Assembly (NCBI GenBank): GCA_016871175.1
Contig: VFZL01000031.1
Location: 1 to 51,154, forward strand
Direction of reading: 5' to 3'
DNA from: Acidimicrobiia bacterium
GTDB lineage: Bacteria > Acidobacteriota > Vicinamibacteria > Vicinamibacterales > CAVVIG01
Length of the DNA stretch: 51,154 nucleotides
Shown: positions 15,863 through 24,731 of the stretch, in pieces
Layout of the letters: every line of letters starts with the position of its first letter
Position numbering within the stretch: position 1 is the first letter of the stretch
Translations under genes and position numbers: made by a program
Notes under the pieces: generated by a model
The model's database searches: none
The model's input: only the letters and a program-made list of their open reading frames with translations
Told to the model about the DNA's origin: nothing

Positions 15863-17989
15863 CTACTGGCCGGTGACGCGCGACGCGCGGGCCAACGATT
15901 CTTGATAACGCTGGACGGCCGAGAACAGTGCCTCGGCGATCCGCTGACGATAGCTTTGACCCTTCAGTAAACGAGCTTCCTGCTCGTTCGTGATGAACGA
16001 GACCTCTGCGAGCACGCTGGGCATTGACGCACCGAGGAGCACGACGAAGGGTGCTTGCTTGACGCCCAGATCGCGGAGTCGCTTGTTCGCGGGGCTCAGC
16101 TTCTGCAAGAGCGCGCGCTGCACGTGGGTTGCGAAGTCGCGCGACTCGGCTTGCTTGCCGCTCAAAGCGATCGCCTTGACGATGTCGGGCAGCGCGTTCA
16201 TCGATTGACCGGACGCGGCGTTCTCGCGGGCCGCGACCGCAGCCGCGCTGGCCGTGTTGGCGAAATCCAGGTAGTAGGTCTCGACGCCGCCAGCCTGTGG
16301 GACGCTGCTGGCGTTGGCATGAATGGACAGGAACAGATCGGCCTCGGTCCCGTTTGCGATCGCCGTCCGCGTTTCCAGAGGGACGAACTCGTCGGCGCGT
16401 CGTGTGAGGACGACCTCGACGCCCTCAGCCTGAAGCAAGGCCTCGAGACGCAACGCGACATCGAGCACGAGCGCCGCTTCGGTGATCCCAAGCCCTTTCG
16501 CGCCTGGATCGTGTCCGCCGTGGCCCGGATCGATGACGACTCGTGAGACCGTCAGCCCGAGTTGGCGAGCGAGCGAATATCCGCCGTCGACATCGCGCTT
16601 GGTCACTTCCCGAGACCTCGGTGTCGGAGAGCGTGCTGCGTCGGTGGCCGACGTTCGCGCAGGGGGCGGCGTCAGCGTCCCATCGGCTGGCGCAGGAGTG
16701 GGCACCGGCTCGTCGGGTGACATTCGCGGAGCCAACGGTGACGCCGTGGTCAACGGCGCCCGAGATTCTCGATCGGCGCCTGTCCCTGCGGCTCCCATGA
16801 GCGGCGACGTTGGGGCCACTGACGTCGCACGCGTGGGCTCACTCGCGCCGGTCGCCCGAGGTGCCGGAGGCGCGGTGTCCGCCGAGGCGCGCCCCGACGA
16901 CGATGTCGGATCTCCGACCGAGGAGGATGGGACGCGGGTGCCTGGTACATCCTTTCGAGCGAAGGTGCCTGGCGTCAACGGATTCGGACGTGGTGTGCGG
17001 GCGGCGGACGCCCAGGTCGAATCACGGACGCAGTCGACGACCAATCGATAAGGTGCGTACAACGGCGATGCGTGGCACGAGGTGACGCCCGTCGCGTCGA
17101 GAACCACGCGCAGTGTGTCTGGGACTGGCTGACCGATCCGGATCTGCCGGACCACGTCGCCATCGTCCTCGAAGCGGACCGTACGATCGCTCAACGAGCG
17201 CGCGCTGGTGGTGTTCGCCAGGTCGAAGAAGATGCGGGCCGGTCCCGAGAGCCGCTCCTGACGAAACGCCACCTCGCGGTCGATGTCGAGCGTGACACGG
17301 ACGACATCGGGCAACACGATGCGGTGGATCGCGAGCAGTCTGGCTGGCGACAACGGGTTCGAGCCGACGACGTCAACCGCTGCGCCGGACGCTCCACTCC
17401 TTGCCGCCGAGCTCGACTTCGGTGGCGTCGTCTCGTTGACCGGGGCGCCGCGTTGTTCGACGTTGGGCTGGGCCTTGGTCCGCCCGTCGATGCGCGCCAC
17501 CACATCGGGGTCCTCCGTCGCACGACCGTTCGGCGAGAGCGTGGCGCGCAGCTCGGAAGCCTGCTTCGCGTACTTGCTCGACGGGTACGCTGACTGCAGT
17601 TTGGCGAGATACCGATCGGCGTACGTTTGCAGCGCAGTCTTCCTGAGGCGCGTGGCGGCGTGCATCGCGAGCTGAGCGGCTCGCCAAAGGGCGTCATCGG
17701 CATAGCTGCTGGTGGGGTAGTTACGCACCAGCCCTTCATAGGAGGCCAGGGCGCTCTTCACAGCTCGGCTCATCGCCGGCGTGGGACGGTCATCGAGCCC
17801 TTTGCGGACTGCTTCGTCTCTGCTCGTCGCGTCGGCATAGAGCGCTGACGCGGAAAGCGGTGCGGCATACACCACGGGCTCCAGGGCGCCGGCGCGCGCG
17901 CCCAGCGCCGCCGCCGCGACCATGACGACGATCCCGATCGCGTCGACTGCCCGCACGATGCCTGCCTTCGCTGACCTCATGAGCCGCAC
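15863..17989 (-). CDS. N-acetylmuramoyl-L-alanine amidase with TPR-like, AMIN and Amidase_3 domains
   Basis: This 708-residue periplasmic cell-wall hydrolase cleaves the amide between MurNAc and the stem peptide to separate daughter cells. In order it has an N-terminal signal or anchor (about 10-35) and a helical repeat-like segment with NYPTSSYADDALWRAAQLA and AYPSSKYAKQA (about 40-160). These are followed by an AMIN domain (about 215-320), a long Pro/Thr/Ala-rich linker (about 325-465) and the zinc Amidase_3 catalytic domain (about 475-700). The catalytic domain shows VVIDPGHGGHDPGAKG, the Glu in ITEAALVLD, SIHANA and the final Glu in LAEVSFITNEQ. The tetratricopeptide-like N-terminus makes it longer than AmiC-type enzymes. 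It follows ftsK by 2 bp, consistent with a division operon. Confidence 0.93.
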   Translation of the reverse strand: MRLMRSAKAGIVRAVDAIGIVVMVAAAALGARAGALEPVVYAAPLSASALYADATSRDEAVRKGLDDRPTPAMSRAVKSALASYEGLVRNYPTSSYADDALWRAAQLAMHAATRLRKTALQTYADRYLAKLQSAYPSSKYAKQASELRATLSPNGRATEDPDVVARIDGRTKAQPNVEQRGAPVNETTPPKSSSAARSGASGAAVDVVGSNPLSPARLLAIHRIVLPDVVRVTLDIDREVAFRQERLSGPARIFFDLANTTSARSLSDRTVRFEDDGDVVRQIRIGQPVPDTLRVVLDATGVTSCHASPLYAPYRLVVDCVRDSTWASAARTPRPNPLTPGTFARKDVPGTRVPSSSVGDPTSSSGRASADTAPPAPRATGASEPTRATSVAPTSPLMGAAGTGADRESRAPLTTASPLAPRMSPDEPVPTPAPADGTLTPPPARTSATDAARSPTPRSREVTKRDVDGGYSLARQLGLTVSRVVIDPGHGGHDPGAKGLGITEAALVLDVALRLEALLQAEGVEVVLTRRADEFVPLETRTAIANGTEADLFLSIHANASSVPQAGGVETYYLDFANTASAAAVAARENAASGQSMNALPDIVKAIALSGKQAESRDFATHVQRALLQKLSPANKRLRDLGVKQAPFVVLLGASMPSVLAEVSFITNEQEARLLKGQSYRQRIAEALFSAVQRYQESLARASRVTGQ

Positions 17990-17991
17990 CC

Positions 17992-20331
17992 CTATCGTAG
18001 CTGGGCGTCCACCTCGTCGAAATACCCTTTGTCGACCAGGACCTCTCGCGCCTTGCCCCCGGCGGCCGGCGACACGAGCCCTTCCATCTCCATCATGTCG
18101 ACCAGGCGGGCCGCCCGGCTGAAGCCGATTCGGAGCCGTCGCTGCAGATACGAAATCGACGCTTGTCCGCTCTGGACCACGATCCGCGCAGCCTCGTCGT
18201 ACAGGTCGTCCTTCTCCATGTCGATGCCGTCCGCCGCGGTCTTCTCTTCGGCCGTGATCGACTCGTCGTATGTCGGCTTACCCTGCTTGCGGAGGAAGCT
18301 CGCGAGGCGGGCGCTCTCCTGCTCGCTGATATACGGTCCGTGGAGCCTGATGAACCGCGAGGACGCCGGGGGCAGGAAGAGCATGTCTCCCTTCCCGAGG
18401 AGCTGCTCGGCGCCATTGCCATCGAGAATCGTTCGCGAGTCGATCTTCGACGACACGCGGAACGAGATGCGCGACGGCAGGTTGGCCTTGATGAGCCCGG
18501 TGATGACGTCTACCGATGGACGCTGGGTCGCCAGGATCAAGTGAATCCCGACGGCCCTGGCCATCTGGGCCAACCGCGCGATCGATTGCTCCACATCGGC
18601 GCTCGCTACCATCATCAGGTCCGCCAACTCGTCGATGACCACGACGATGAATGGAAGCGGTTTCGGGAGCTCGCCGATGTCGGCTCCTCTGGCCTCTGCC
18701 ATGGCCTGCCGGATATTTCGGTTGTACTGGTCGATGTTACGGACGCCCTCGGCGGCCAGCGTCTTGTACCGTTCCTCCATCTCGTGCACGGCCCACCGCA
18801 GGGCGTTCGCGGCCTGCTTGGGATCGACGACCACGGGCGTCAGCAGGTGCGGGATGTCCTCGTACACGCCGAGCTCGAGTCGCTTGGGGTCAATCATGAT
18901 GAGCCGCACTTGGTCGGGCGTCGCGCGGTACAGGATGCTCGTGAGCATCGCGTTCATGCCGACCGACTTGCCGGTGCCGGTCGAGCCCGCAATCAGGAGA
19001 TGCGGCATCGTGGCGAGATCCGTCATGTACGGCTCGCCGTGAATCGTTTTGCCGAGTGCCAGTGTGAGACGCGACGTGGTACGACGGTACGCCTCGGACT
19101 CGAGCAATTCACGCAGCGAGATCTGCTCGCGGTTGTGGTTCGGGATCTGGATGCCGACCGTTGATTTTCCGGGAATGCGATCGATCAGGACCGACTCGGC
19201 TTGCATCGCGAGACAGAGGTCGTCGGCGAGGCCGGTGATCCTGGCGTACTTCACGCCTGCGTCTGGCTTGAACTCGAACGTCGTGACCACGGGACCCGGG
19301 TGGATCTGGACGACCGATCCCTCAACCGAGAACTCTCGACACTTCTCCTCGAGCAAGCGTGCACCGTCCATGAGCTCGCGCTCGTCGATCTTGCGTTCGG
19401 TCTTCGGCGCGTCGAGGAGCGCGGCCGGAGGCAGCGCGTACTCCCCTTTGCGACGCTCTGCCGGTCCTTTGATCGGCTCGCCCTCGGTGAGAGGCAGCGG
19501 CGGCGGTGGCAGGTTGACTTTGGGCGGTTTGGGGGGTGCGAACGAACGCGGTCCGGCGGTCGCTGGAGGAGCAGGGGCCGTTGGTGCGGTGGGCTCCTCG
19601 GAGGCCGATGCCGATTCGCGCTTGCGAGGCGGGCGGTCGGCCAGGGGAGACGCGGTCGCCGCGGCGATCACCGCCGGATCGGTGCCTCGTTTTGTGTGCT
19701 TGGCGATCACTTCGCGACGCTGCTGCTCACGCCGTCGGTCTTCACGCCAGCGCTGGATGGCGTCCCAGCTCCAGGAGGCAGTATCGCCGGCGGCCCCGCC
19801 GACCGAGGTGGCCAGCCGGCCGATCGAGAACTGCGTCGATACGATGATCGCCAGGAACGCCAGTGCGAGGAGAACAATGACCGAGCCGGTACGGTTCAGG
19901 TACTCCGACATCTCGAGCGCGAGCCATTCACCAAGATACCCGCCGGCCCGGAACGGTTTGGCCGCGACCTCGATGGTGCCGACCACCAGGCCGAGACACG
20001 CGCTGGCGCAGGCGAAGAGCACACCCGCGCCGAAGGTCTTGCTCCCGGCGGCGTCCACTGGACGACACCAGAAGTATTGCCAGCCCACCATCACCAGCAG
20101 CACAGGGATGAGATACGCCGCGTAGCCGGCGATCTGAAACGAGATTTCGGAAAGGAACGCGCCGACACGGCCCGCGAAGTTATCTGGCAGCCGTTTGACG
20201 CCCGCGCTGAAGAACCAGGCCGGATCGTCGGCGTTATAGCTGACGAGCGCGACAATCCAGAGCAGCGCCGTCGCGAAGAGCGCCACGCCCACGAACTCGC
20301 TCACCCTCCGTGAAATAGTCGAACCTCTCAC
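17992..20331 (-). CDS. ftsK: FtsK/SpoIIIE-type DNA translocase
   Basis: This 779-residue septal motor pumps chromosomal DNA during division. It has four N-terminal membrane helices within about residues 10-165, then a short Pro-rich linker (about 220-290). The motor follows, with Walker A in AGSTGTGKSVGMNAM (about 447-461) and Walker B in FIVVVIDELADLMMV. The gamma winged-helix domain at the C-terminus, which reads KOPS-like polarity sequences, begins near YDEAARIVVQSGQASISYLQ. The linker is much shorter than in E. coli FtsK and similar to SpoIIIE. The gene lies 3 bp after RNase J and 2 bp before the amidase, so the three genes are probably co-transcribed. Confidence 0.96.
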   Translation of the reverse strand: MRGSTISRRVSEFVGVALFATALLWIVALVSYNADDPAWFFSAGVKRLPDNFAGRVGAFLSEISFQIAGYAAYLIPVLLVMVGWQYFWCRPVDAAGSKTFGAGVLFACASACLGLVVGTIEVAAKPFRAGGYLGEWLALEMSEYLNRTGSVIVLLALAFLAIIVSTQFSIGRLATSVGGAAGDTASWSWDAIQRWREDRRREQQRREVIAKHTKRGTDPAVIAAATASPLADRPPRKRESASASEEPTAPTAPAPPATAGPRSFAPPKPPKVNLPPPPLPLTEGEPIKGPAERRKGEYALPPAALLDAPKTERKIDERELMDGARLLEEKCREFSVEGSVVQIHPGPVVTTFEFKPDAGVKYARITGLADDLCLAMQAESVLIDRIPGKSTVGIQIPNHNREQISLRELLESEAYRRTTSRLTLALGKTIHGEPYMTDLATMPHLLIAGSTGTGKSVGMNAMLTSILYRATPDQVRLIMIDPKRLELGVYEDIPHLLTPVVVDPKQAANALRWAVHEMEERYKTLAAEGVRNIDQYNRNIRQAMAEARGADIGELPKPLPFIVVVIDELADLMMVASADVEQSIARLAQMARAVGIHLILATQRPSVDVITGLIKANLPSRISFRVSSKIDSRTILDGNGAEQLLGKGDMLFLPPASSRFIRLHGPYISEQESARLASFLRKQGKPTYDESITAEEKTAADGIDMEKDDLYDEAARIVVQSGQASISYLQRRLRIGFSRAARLVDMMEMEGLVSPAAGGKAREVLVDKGYFDEVDAQLR

Positions 20332-20334
20332 CTT

Positions 20335-22041
20335 CTAGACCTCCATGATGACGGGCAGAACGAACGGGCGTCGTCCGGAACGCTTGCGTAAGAAACGCCG
20401 CAGCTCGGTGCGGACTTTTTCCTTGATCAGCCCCTGGTCGGTGCGTTCCTCGACACTCGACTGCTCGATGATGTCGGACAGCACCCGAGCACCATCGGCG
20501 AGCAGCTCGTCGGCGTTCTCCATGACGAAGCCGCGCGTGATGAGCTCGGGGACGCCTTCGAGCGTGCCGTTCTGCGCGTTGATCGCGATGACCGGTACCA
20601 CGAGGCCGTCCTCCGCGAGATGGCGCCGGTCACGCAGGACTTCGTCAGCGATCTCGCCCGTGCGCGTGCCGTCGATGAGCACGCGGCCGACGGGTGCCTT
20701 GCCCTCCAAGCTGGCTCCTTGGCCGTCGACGACCAGTCGGTCGCCGTTCTCGATCAGCAACACCTCGGTCCTCGGCTCCCGGCCGGCGAACACGCGGCGC
20801 GCGATCGACGCGTGGTGCGCCAGTTGGCGGTACTCGCCGTGGATCGGGATGAAATAGCGCGGGCGCACGAGCGACAACATGAGCTTCAGCTCTTCTTCGC
20901 TGGCGTGCCCCGAGACGTGCACGTGCTTGGTGCCTTCGTGGACCACCGTCGCGCCGCGGCGAGCGATGTGGTTGGTGACGCGGCCGATCGCCTTCTCGTT
21001 GCCGGGAATGGCTCGCGCCGAGAAGACGATGGTGTCGTCCGGCGCGAGCTTGACGTGGCGATGGTCGTCGATTGCGATGCGTGACAGGGCGGACAACGGT
21101 TCACCCTGCGAGCCAGTCGTCAGGCACAGGACGTCTTGCGCCGGGTACGTCGGTACGTCCGCGTCGCGGATCTGAAGGCCCGCGGTCAGCCGAAGGTGGC
21201 CGAGCCGCTGCGCGATTTGGGAGTTCTCGACCATGCCGCGCCCGACGAACGCGACCTTTCGTTCGAACTGCGCGGCGAGATCCACCAGGAGCTGGACGCG
21301 ATAGAGGCTCGACGAGAAGGCGGCAACGACGATCCGGCCTGTTGCGCCAGAGAAGATTTCTTCGAACGCGGCGACCACTTCTGTCTCCGACCCCGTGAAG
21401 CCCGGCCGATCGATGTTCGTGCTGTCGGAGAAAAGGGCGACCACGCCTTCGGCGCCGAGCTGCGCGAAGCGATGGACGTCGAAATGCTCGCCGTCGATCG
21501 GCGTCTGATCGATTTTGAAATCGCCCGTGTGAACAATCACGCCCACGGGCGTGTGAATGGCCAGCGCCACACAGTCCGGCATGCTGTGCGTGACGCGAAC
21601 GAACTCGATTGCGAACGGGCCGACGGTGATGCGATCTCGCGGCCGAACCGCGTGGAGCACGGCGGCCTTGTCGAGGCCGTGCTCGCGAAGCTTCGGCTCG
21701 ACAAGCGCGAGCGTCAGCGGCGTCCCATAGATCGGACCGCGCAGGTGGGGTATCACGTGCGGTACGCCGCCGATGTGGTCCTCATGGCCGTGGGTCAGTA
21801 CGAGGGCGGAGGCGCCACCCGTCTGCTGGAGGTACGAGAGATCGGGGATGACCCGATCCACGCCGAGCAGTTCGGGATCGGGGAACATCACACCGGCATC
21901 GACCAGGAGCGTGGTCTCGCCCCAGGTGATCGCCATCATGTTCATCCCGAATTCGCCGAGGCCACCCAATGGCACAATTTCGAGCATGCTGTCGTCGATG
22001 GAACAAACCTCCCCCCGAGCCATCCCTGGCGGGATGCTCAC
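20335..22041 (-). CDS. rnj: Ribonuclease J
   Basis: RNase J is a metallo-beta-lactamase/beta-CASP nuclease with endo- and 5'-3' exonuclease activity in RNA decay and processing. The 568-residue protein shows the zinc motif LTHGHEDHIGG (about residues 79-89) and HTGDFKID. It also has beta-CASP segments including TGSQGEPLSALSR and VHVSGHASEEELKLML, and the C-terminal domain. Three in-frame starts are possible: 22041 (used here), 22023 and 21987. Homology proper begins at the last one (MLEIVPLGGLGEFG). A GGGGGGAGG stretch between them does not fit any of the ATGs well. Presence of RNase J in a diderm-like genome agrees with an acidobacterial origin. Confidence 0.94.
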   Translation of the reverse strand: MSIPPGMARGEVCSIDDSMLEIVPLGGLGEFGMNMMAITWGETTLLVDAGVMFPDPELLGVDRVIPDLSYLQQTGGASALVLTHGHEDHIGGVPHVIPHLRGPIYGTPLTLALVEPKLREHGLDKAAVLHAVRPRDRITVGPFAIEFVRVTHSMPDCVALAIHTPVGVIVHTGDFKIDQTPIDGEHFDVHRFAQLGAEGVVALFSDSTNIDRPGFTGSETEVVAAFEEIFSGATGRIVVAAFSSSLYRVQLLVDLAAQFERKVAFVGRGMVENSQIAQRLGHLRLTAGLQIRDADVPTYPAQDVLCLTTGSQGEPLSALSRIAIDDHRHVKLAPDDTIVFSARAIPGNEKAIGRVTNHIARRGATVVHEGTKHVHVSGHASEEELKLMLSLVRPRYFIPIHGEYRQLAHHASIARRVFAGREPRTEVLLIENGDRLVVDGQGASLEGKAPVGRVLIDGTRTGEIADEVLRDRRHLAEDGLVVPVIAINAQNGTLEGVPELITRGFVMENADELLADGARVLSDIIEQSSVEERTDQGLIKEKVRTELRRFLRKRSGRRPFVLPVIMEV

Positions 22042-22109
22042 CGGGGCAGGGAGCCACGGTCACGGCTCGGCAGACGCCTGGGTGCGCCTGATCTAAGAGG
22101 CAGGATGCT

Positions 22110-22141
22110 CTGCCGCGCGGCAGCGGGCTAAAACTCAGCCC
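22110..22141 (-). other. Two adjacent hairpins in the RNase J leader
   Basis: On the minus strand, GGGCT-gagtttt-AGCCC (22125-22141) is followed at once by the perfect 14-bp palindrome CTGCCGCGCGGCAG (22110-22123). Both lie 69-100 nt upstream of the first possible rnj start. A TACAAT hexamer at 22165-22170 could be a -10 placing them in the 5' UTR, but no -35 is evident. There is no T-run, so this is not a terminator for ksgA. The rest of 22042-22201 holds no gene. Confidence 0.5.
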
Positions 22142-22201
22142 ACGTACAACTTAGCAGTTCGAGGATTGTAACACGCCTGATTGGGGCCGTACCAGCGGTA
22201 T

Positions 22202-23071
22202 TTAGGGAGCGACCGTGCCAGCGATCGCGTCCGCGAGGCAAACGAATTCGGCGATCTCCAGCGTTTCTGGCCGGCGGCGTGGGTCGATGCCGCACCGCGT
22301 CAGCACCTCGGCGGCCGTCGTCGGCATCGGGCCCGTCCACGCCTTGAGGGCATTCGCGAGCGTTTTGCGGCGGCGCGTGAACACCGCGCGAACGAGCGCC
22401 CTGAAGAGCCCGAGATCCCGGGGCGCAGGAGTGGGTGTGTGGAAGATGAGGGCGATCAGGCTCGAGTGCACCTCAGGCGCAGGTCGAAAGGCCCCCGGCG
22501 GCAGGTTGAGGCGTCGCTCCACGTGAGCCACATGGCGGAGCAGCACGGGTAGCACGCCGTACTCCGCCGTGCCAATCGGCGCCAAGATCCGGTCCGCCAC
22601 CTCTCGCTGCACCATCACCACGGCATCGGCGATCGGAACTCCTGACTCGAAGAGGTCGACGCACCAGAAGAGGATGAGCGAGGCCACGTTGTACGGAAGG
22701 TTCCCCATCACACGCAGACCCGCGGACGAAAGCGGGAGGTCGCGCGCGAGGGTCCGGACGCGATCCGCTGACAACGTGAGGACGTCGCCCTCGACGACGG
22801 TCACGTTCCGAGGAGCCGTCGCGCCAAGGACCTCGACGAGATCGCGATCGATTTCGCAGGCCAGGACGTGGCGACACCGGGCAGCGAGCGGGATGGTCAG
22901 CGCGCCCTGTCCGGGCCCGATCTCCAAGAAGACGTCCTCGTCGGCCGGCGCAATGGCCCGCAGTACGCGGTCGCTCCAGGCGGGCTGCAGGAAATGCTGA
23001 CCGAATCGCCTCCGTGGTCGATGTCGGGACGCCCGCGACGTCCGTTCGCGTGAGACCGGATCATGCGTCAT
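22202..23071 (-). CDS. ksgA: 16S rRNA (A1518/A1519) dimethyladenosine transferase
   Basis: KsgA/RsmA methylates two adjacent adenosines in helix 45 of 16S rRNA with SAM during late 30S assembly. The 289-residue protein has RRRFGQHFLQPAWSDRV at the N-terminus and motif I LEIGPGQGALTIPL. The catalytic NLPYNVAS and the C-terminal small domain with PGAFRPAPEVHSSL follow. The ATG at 23071 was chosen. The frame is open to 23116, but that would overlap the upstream metalloprotease gene by 56 bp and add a low-complexity Met/Thr/Arg stretch. A GGAGG lies about 15 nt before 23071. The order small zincin - ksgA - rnj suggests one minus-strand operon. Confidence 0.93.
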   Translation of the reverse strand: MTHDPVSRERTSRASRHRPRRRFGQHFLQPAWSDRVLRAIAPADEDVFLEIGPGQGALTIPLAARCRHVLACEIDRDLVEVLGATAPRNVTVVEGDVLTLSADRVRTLARDLPLSSAGLRVMGNLPYNVASLILFWCVDLFESGVPIADAVVMVQREVADRILAPIGTAEYGVLPVLLRHVAHVERRLNLPPGAFRPAPEVHSSLIALIFHTPTPAPRDLGLFRALVRAVFTRRRKTLANALKAWTGPMPTTAAEVLTRCGIDPRRRPETLEIAEFVCLADAIAGTVAP

Positions 23072-23510
23072 GCCGGTCGTCGTCATCCTCCGTCGGCACA
23101 TCCCCGTCGTCATCACCGGGCTGGAGGCTGCCCCAGTAGAGCTCTTCGATCTCTTGGATTTCGTCTTCGCTCATGCCGAAGTAGTGGCCGATCTCATGGA
23201 TGAGCGTCTCCGCGATTGAGACGATTAGGTCTTCGTGATCCTCGGCCTCGCGCTCGTGGGGACCCTGAAAGAGCAGGATGCGATCGGGCAGCGCGTTGCC
23301 GAACGAGGCACCACGCTCGGGCAGCGGCGTCCCCGTGTAGAGACCGAAGAGTGTGTCCGGCGGTTCAATCTCCATCTCGCGAAGCAGCTCGCGTGACGGC
23401 TCGTCCTCCACGATGATGGCGATGTTGTGCATCGCCTCTCGGAAGTGCTGAGGGATGTCGTTCAGGGCCTCAGCGACGAGGCGTTCGAATGCGGCGCGTT
23501 CCACTGGCAC
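23061..23510 (-). CDS. Small zincin-like metallopeptidase (DUF1025/PF06262 family)
   Basis: This 149-residue protein of the minimal zincin family has the core signature ETLIHEIGHYFGMSEDEI near residues 107-124. HEIGH provides two metal ligands and the Asp after it completes the extended motif. The N-terminal half (FERLVAEALNDIPQHFREAM and VVEDEPS) is typical for the family. The start is taken as GTG at 23510; GTG at 23504 is equally possible. The longer open frame reaching 23783 lies in the shadow of nth and has no similarity. This gene therefore begins inside the 3' end of nth, overlapping it by 41 bp. The acidic tail (DDDGDVPTEDDDD) is unusually long. The physiological substrate of this family is unknown. 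Confidence 0.85.
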   Translation of the reverse strand: MPVERAAFERLVAEALNDIPQHFREAMHNIAIIVEDEPSRELLREMEIEPPDTLFGLYTGTPLPERGASFGNALPDRILLFQGPHEREAEDHEDLIVSIAETLIHEIGHYFGMSEDEIQEIEELYWGSLQPGDDDGDVPTEDDDDRHDA

Positions 23511-24168
23511 CTCGAGCGGACGTGGTTCGACGGTCTTGCTCCAGCGCCCGGGCGTAGTCGCAGTGGTCCCGGACAGAACATCGGTCGCAGAGCGGCTTGG
23601 GCTTGCAGACACGACGGCCGTGGAGGATGAGGAGGTCAGAGGTGAGCGTCCACCGCGCTTTCGGCATCGCTCTGCAGAGCTGTTGCTCGACGCGTTCCGG
23701 ATTCTCGCCTTCCGCGATGCCGATGCGATTGGCCACGCGCAGCACGTGCCGATCGACCGGCAATCCCGGGACGCCCAGCGCATGGCCGAGGACGACGTTG
23801 GCGGTCTTGCGTCCGACGCCCGAGAGTGCGGTCAACGCGTCCATGTCAGCCGGCACCTTGCCGCCGTGTGACTCGACGAGCGCGCGTGCCATGCCGACGA
23901 TCGCCTTCGCCTTCGCCCGGAAGAACCCCGTAGGGTGGATCTGCGGCTCTATCTCGTCCGGCGCCGCCGCCGCGAGTGCTCGCGCGTCCGGGTACCGCTT
24001 GAAGAGCATTGGGGTGACCATGTTGACGCGCGCGTCGGTCGATTGGGCGGACAGGATCGTCGCGACGAGCAGCTCGAAGGGGCTGCGGTAGTGGAGCTCC
24101 GTGTCCGCGCCCGGATGCTGTGTTTCCAACGCGTCGATGATCCGCCGTGTCTGTGCCGCGGTCTTCAC
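23470..24168 (-). CDS. nth: Endonuclease III (DNA glycosylase/AP lyase)
   Basis: Nth removes oxidised pyrimidines and cuts abasic sites by beta-elimination. The 232-residue protein has the helix-hairpin-helix LSGVGRKTANVVLG with the catalytic Lys, and the catalytic Asp in VDRHVLRVANR. A C-terminal [4Fe-4S] ligand set is also present. The cluster spacing here is C-x5-C-x2-C-x5-C (CKPKPLCDRCSVRDHC), one residue shorter in the first gap than the x6 of E. coli Nth. The C-terminus continues with a basic tail (RRTTSARGASGTRRIRTPRR) beyond the usual end. It overlaps the downstream zincin gene. The upstream gene is the DUF3467 protein, with a 21-bp gap. Confidence 0.94.
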   Translation of the reverse strand: MKTAAQTRRIIDALETQHPGADTELHYRSPFELLVATILSAQSTDARVNMVTPMLFKRYPDARALAAAAPDEIEPQIHPTGFFRAKAKAIVGMARALVESHGGKVPADMDALTALSGVGRKTANVVLGHALGVPGLPVDRHVLRVANRIGIAEGENPERVEQQLCRAMPKARWTLTSDLLILHGRRVCKPKPLCDRCSVRDHCDYARALEQDRRTTSARGASGTRRIRTPRR

Positions 24169-24189
24169 AGCGTCAGCCCACCAGGCGCG

Positions 24190-24519
24190 TCAGTGAATGG
24201 GACCACCCTTGTTCCAACCGACGTTGCTGTACGACTCGGAGAACACGCGCCAGTGCTCTTGCAGTGCGGCGATGAGGTTCGGCACGAACTGGACAGGCAC
24301 CACCACTTTGGTCCGCACCGGCGCTCGGACCACGTTCTCGGTTTCGGCGGCCTTGATCTCCTTCTCGGAGAGCGGCATCACCTCGCAGAACGTCAGCGTG
24401 AAATCGAACGGCGTGTGCGCGATGGAGCAGAAGTTGGCGTATGTACGCCGTGCCGGGCTCTGCTCGTTGTCATCGGCGGGAACGATGGTGAAGTTGATTT
24501 GTTTGGGCTGATCGGACAT
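24190..24519 (-). CDS. DUF3467 domain protein
   Basis: This 109-residue protein resembles the DUF3467 family, small cytosolic proteins of unknown function. Supporting segments are YANFCSIAHTPFDFTLTFCE in the centre and VPVQFVPNLIAALQEHWRVF near the end. The ATG at 24519 was chosen because the family sequence begins there (MSDQPKQINFTIVPADD). The frame is open 34 codons upstream with no similarity. It precedes nth by 21 bp on the same strand. The 212 bp between this gene and lexA hold no ORF or structure I can support. Confidence 0.8.
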   Translation of the reverse strand: MSDQPKQINFTIVPADDNEQSPARRTYANFCSIAHTPFDFTLTFCEVMPLSEKEIKAAETENVVRAPVRTKVVVPVQFVPNLIAALQEHWRVFSESYSNVGWNKGGPIH

Positions 24520-24731
24520 GGGGTGGGCTCGGGTTCGGGAATAGGCGGCCGGGAGTCGGCTAGGCCTACTGTACCCGCGAAGGGCGCGCCGCCCCAAGTC
24601 GTATCTCGACGCCTGGTTCATGGCGCTCGCCCCGCCTCGAGCGAGCTGACGCCTTCATCGCCGATGCGCACTGCCTAGTGACCTCTGTCGATCTGCCACG
24701 GCGCACGCGGAGGACCAGCCGACAAGAGGCC

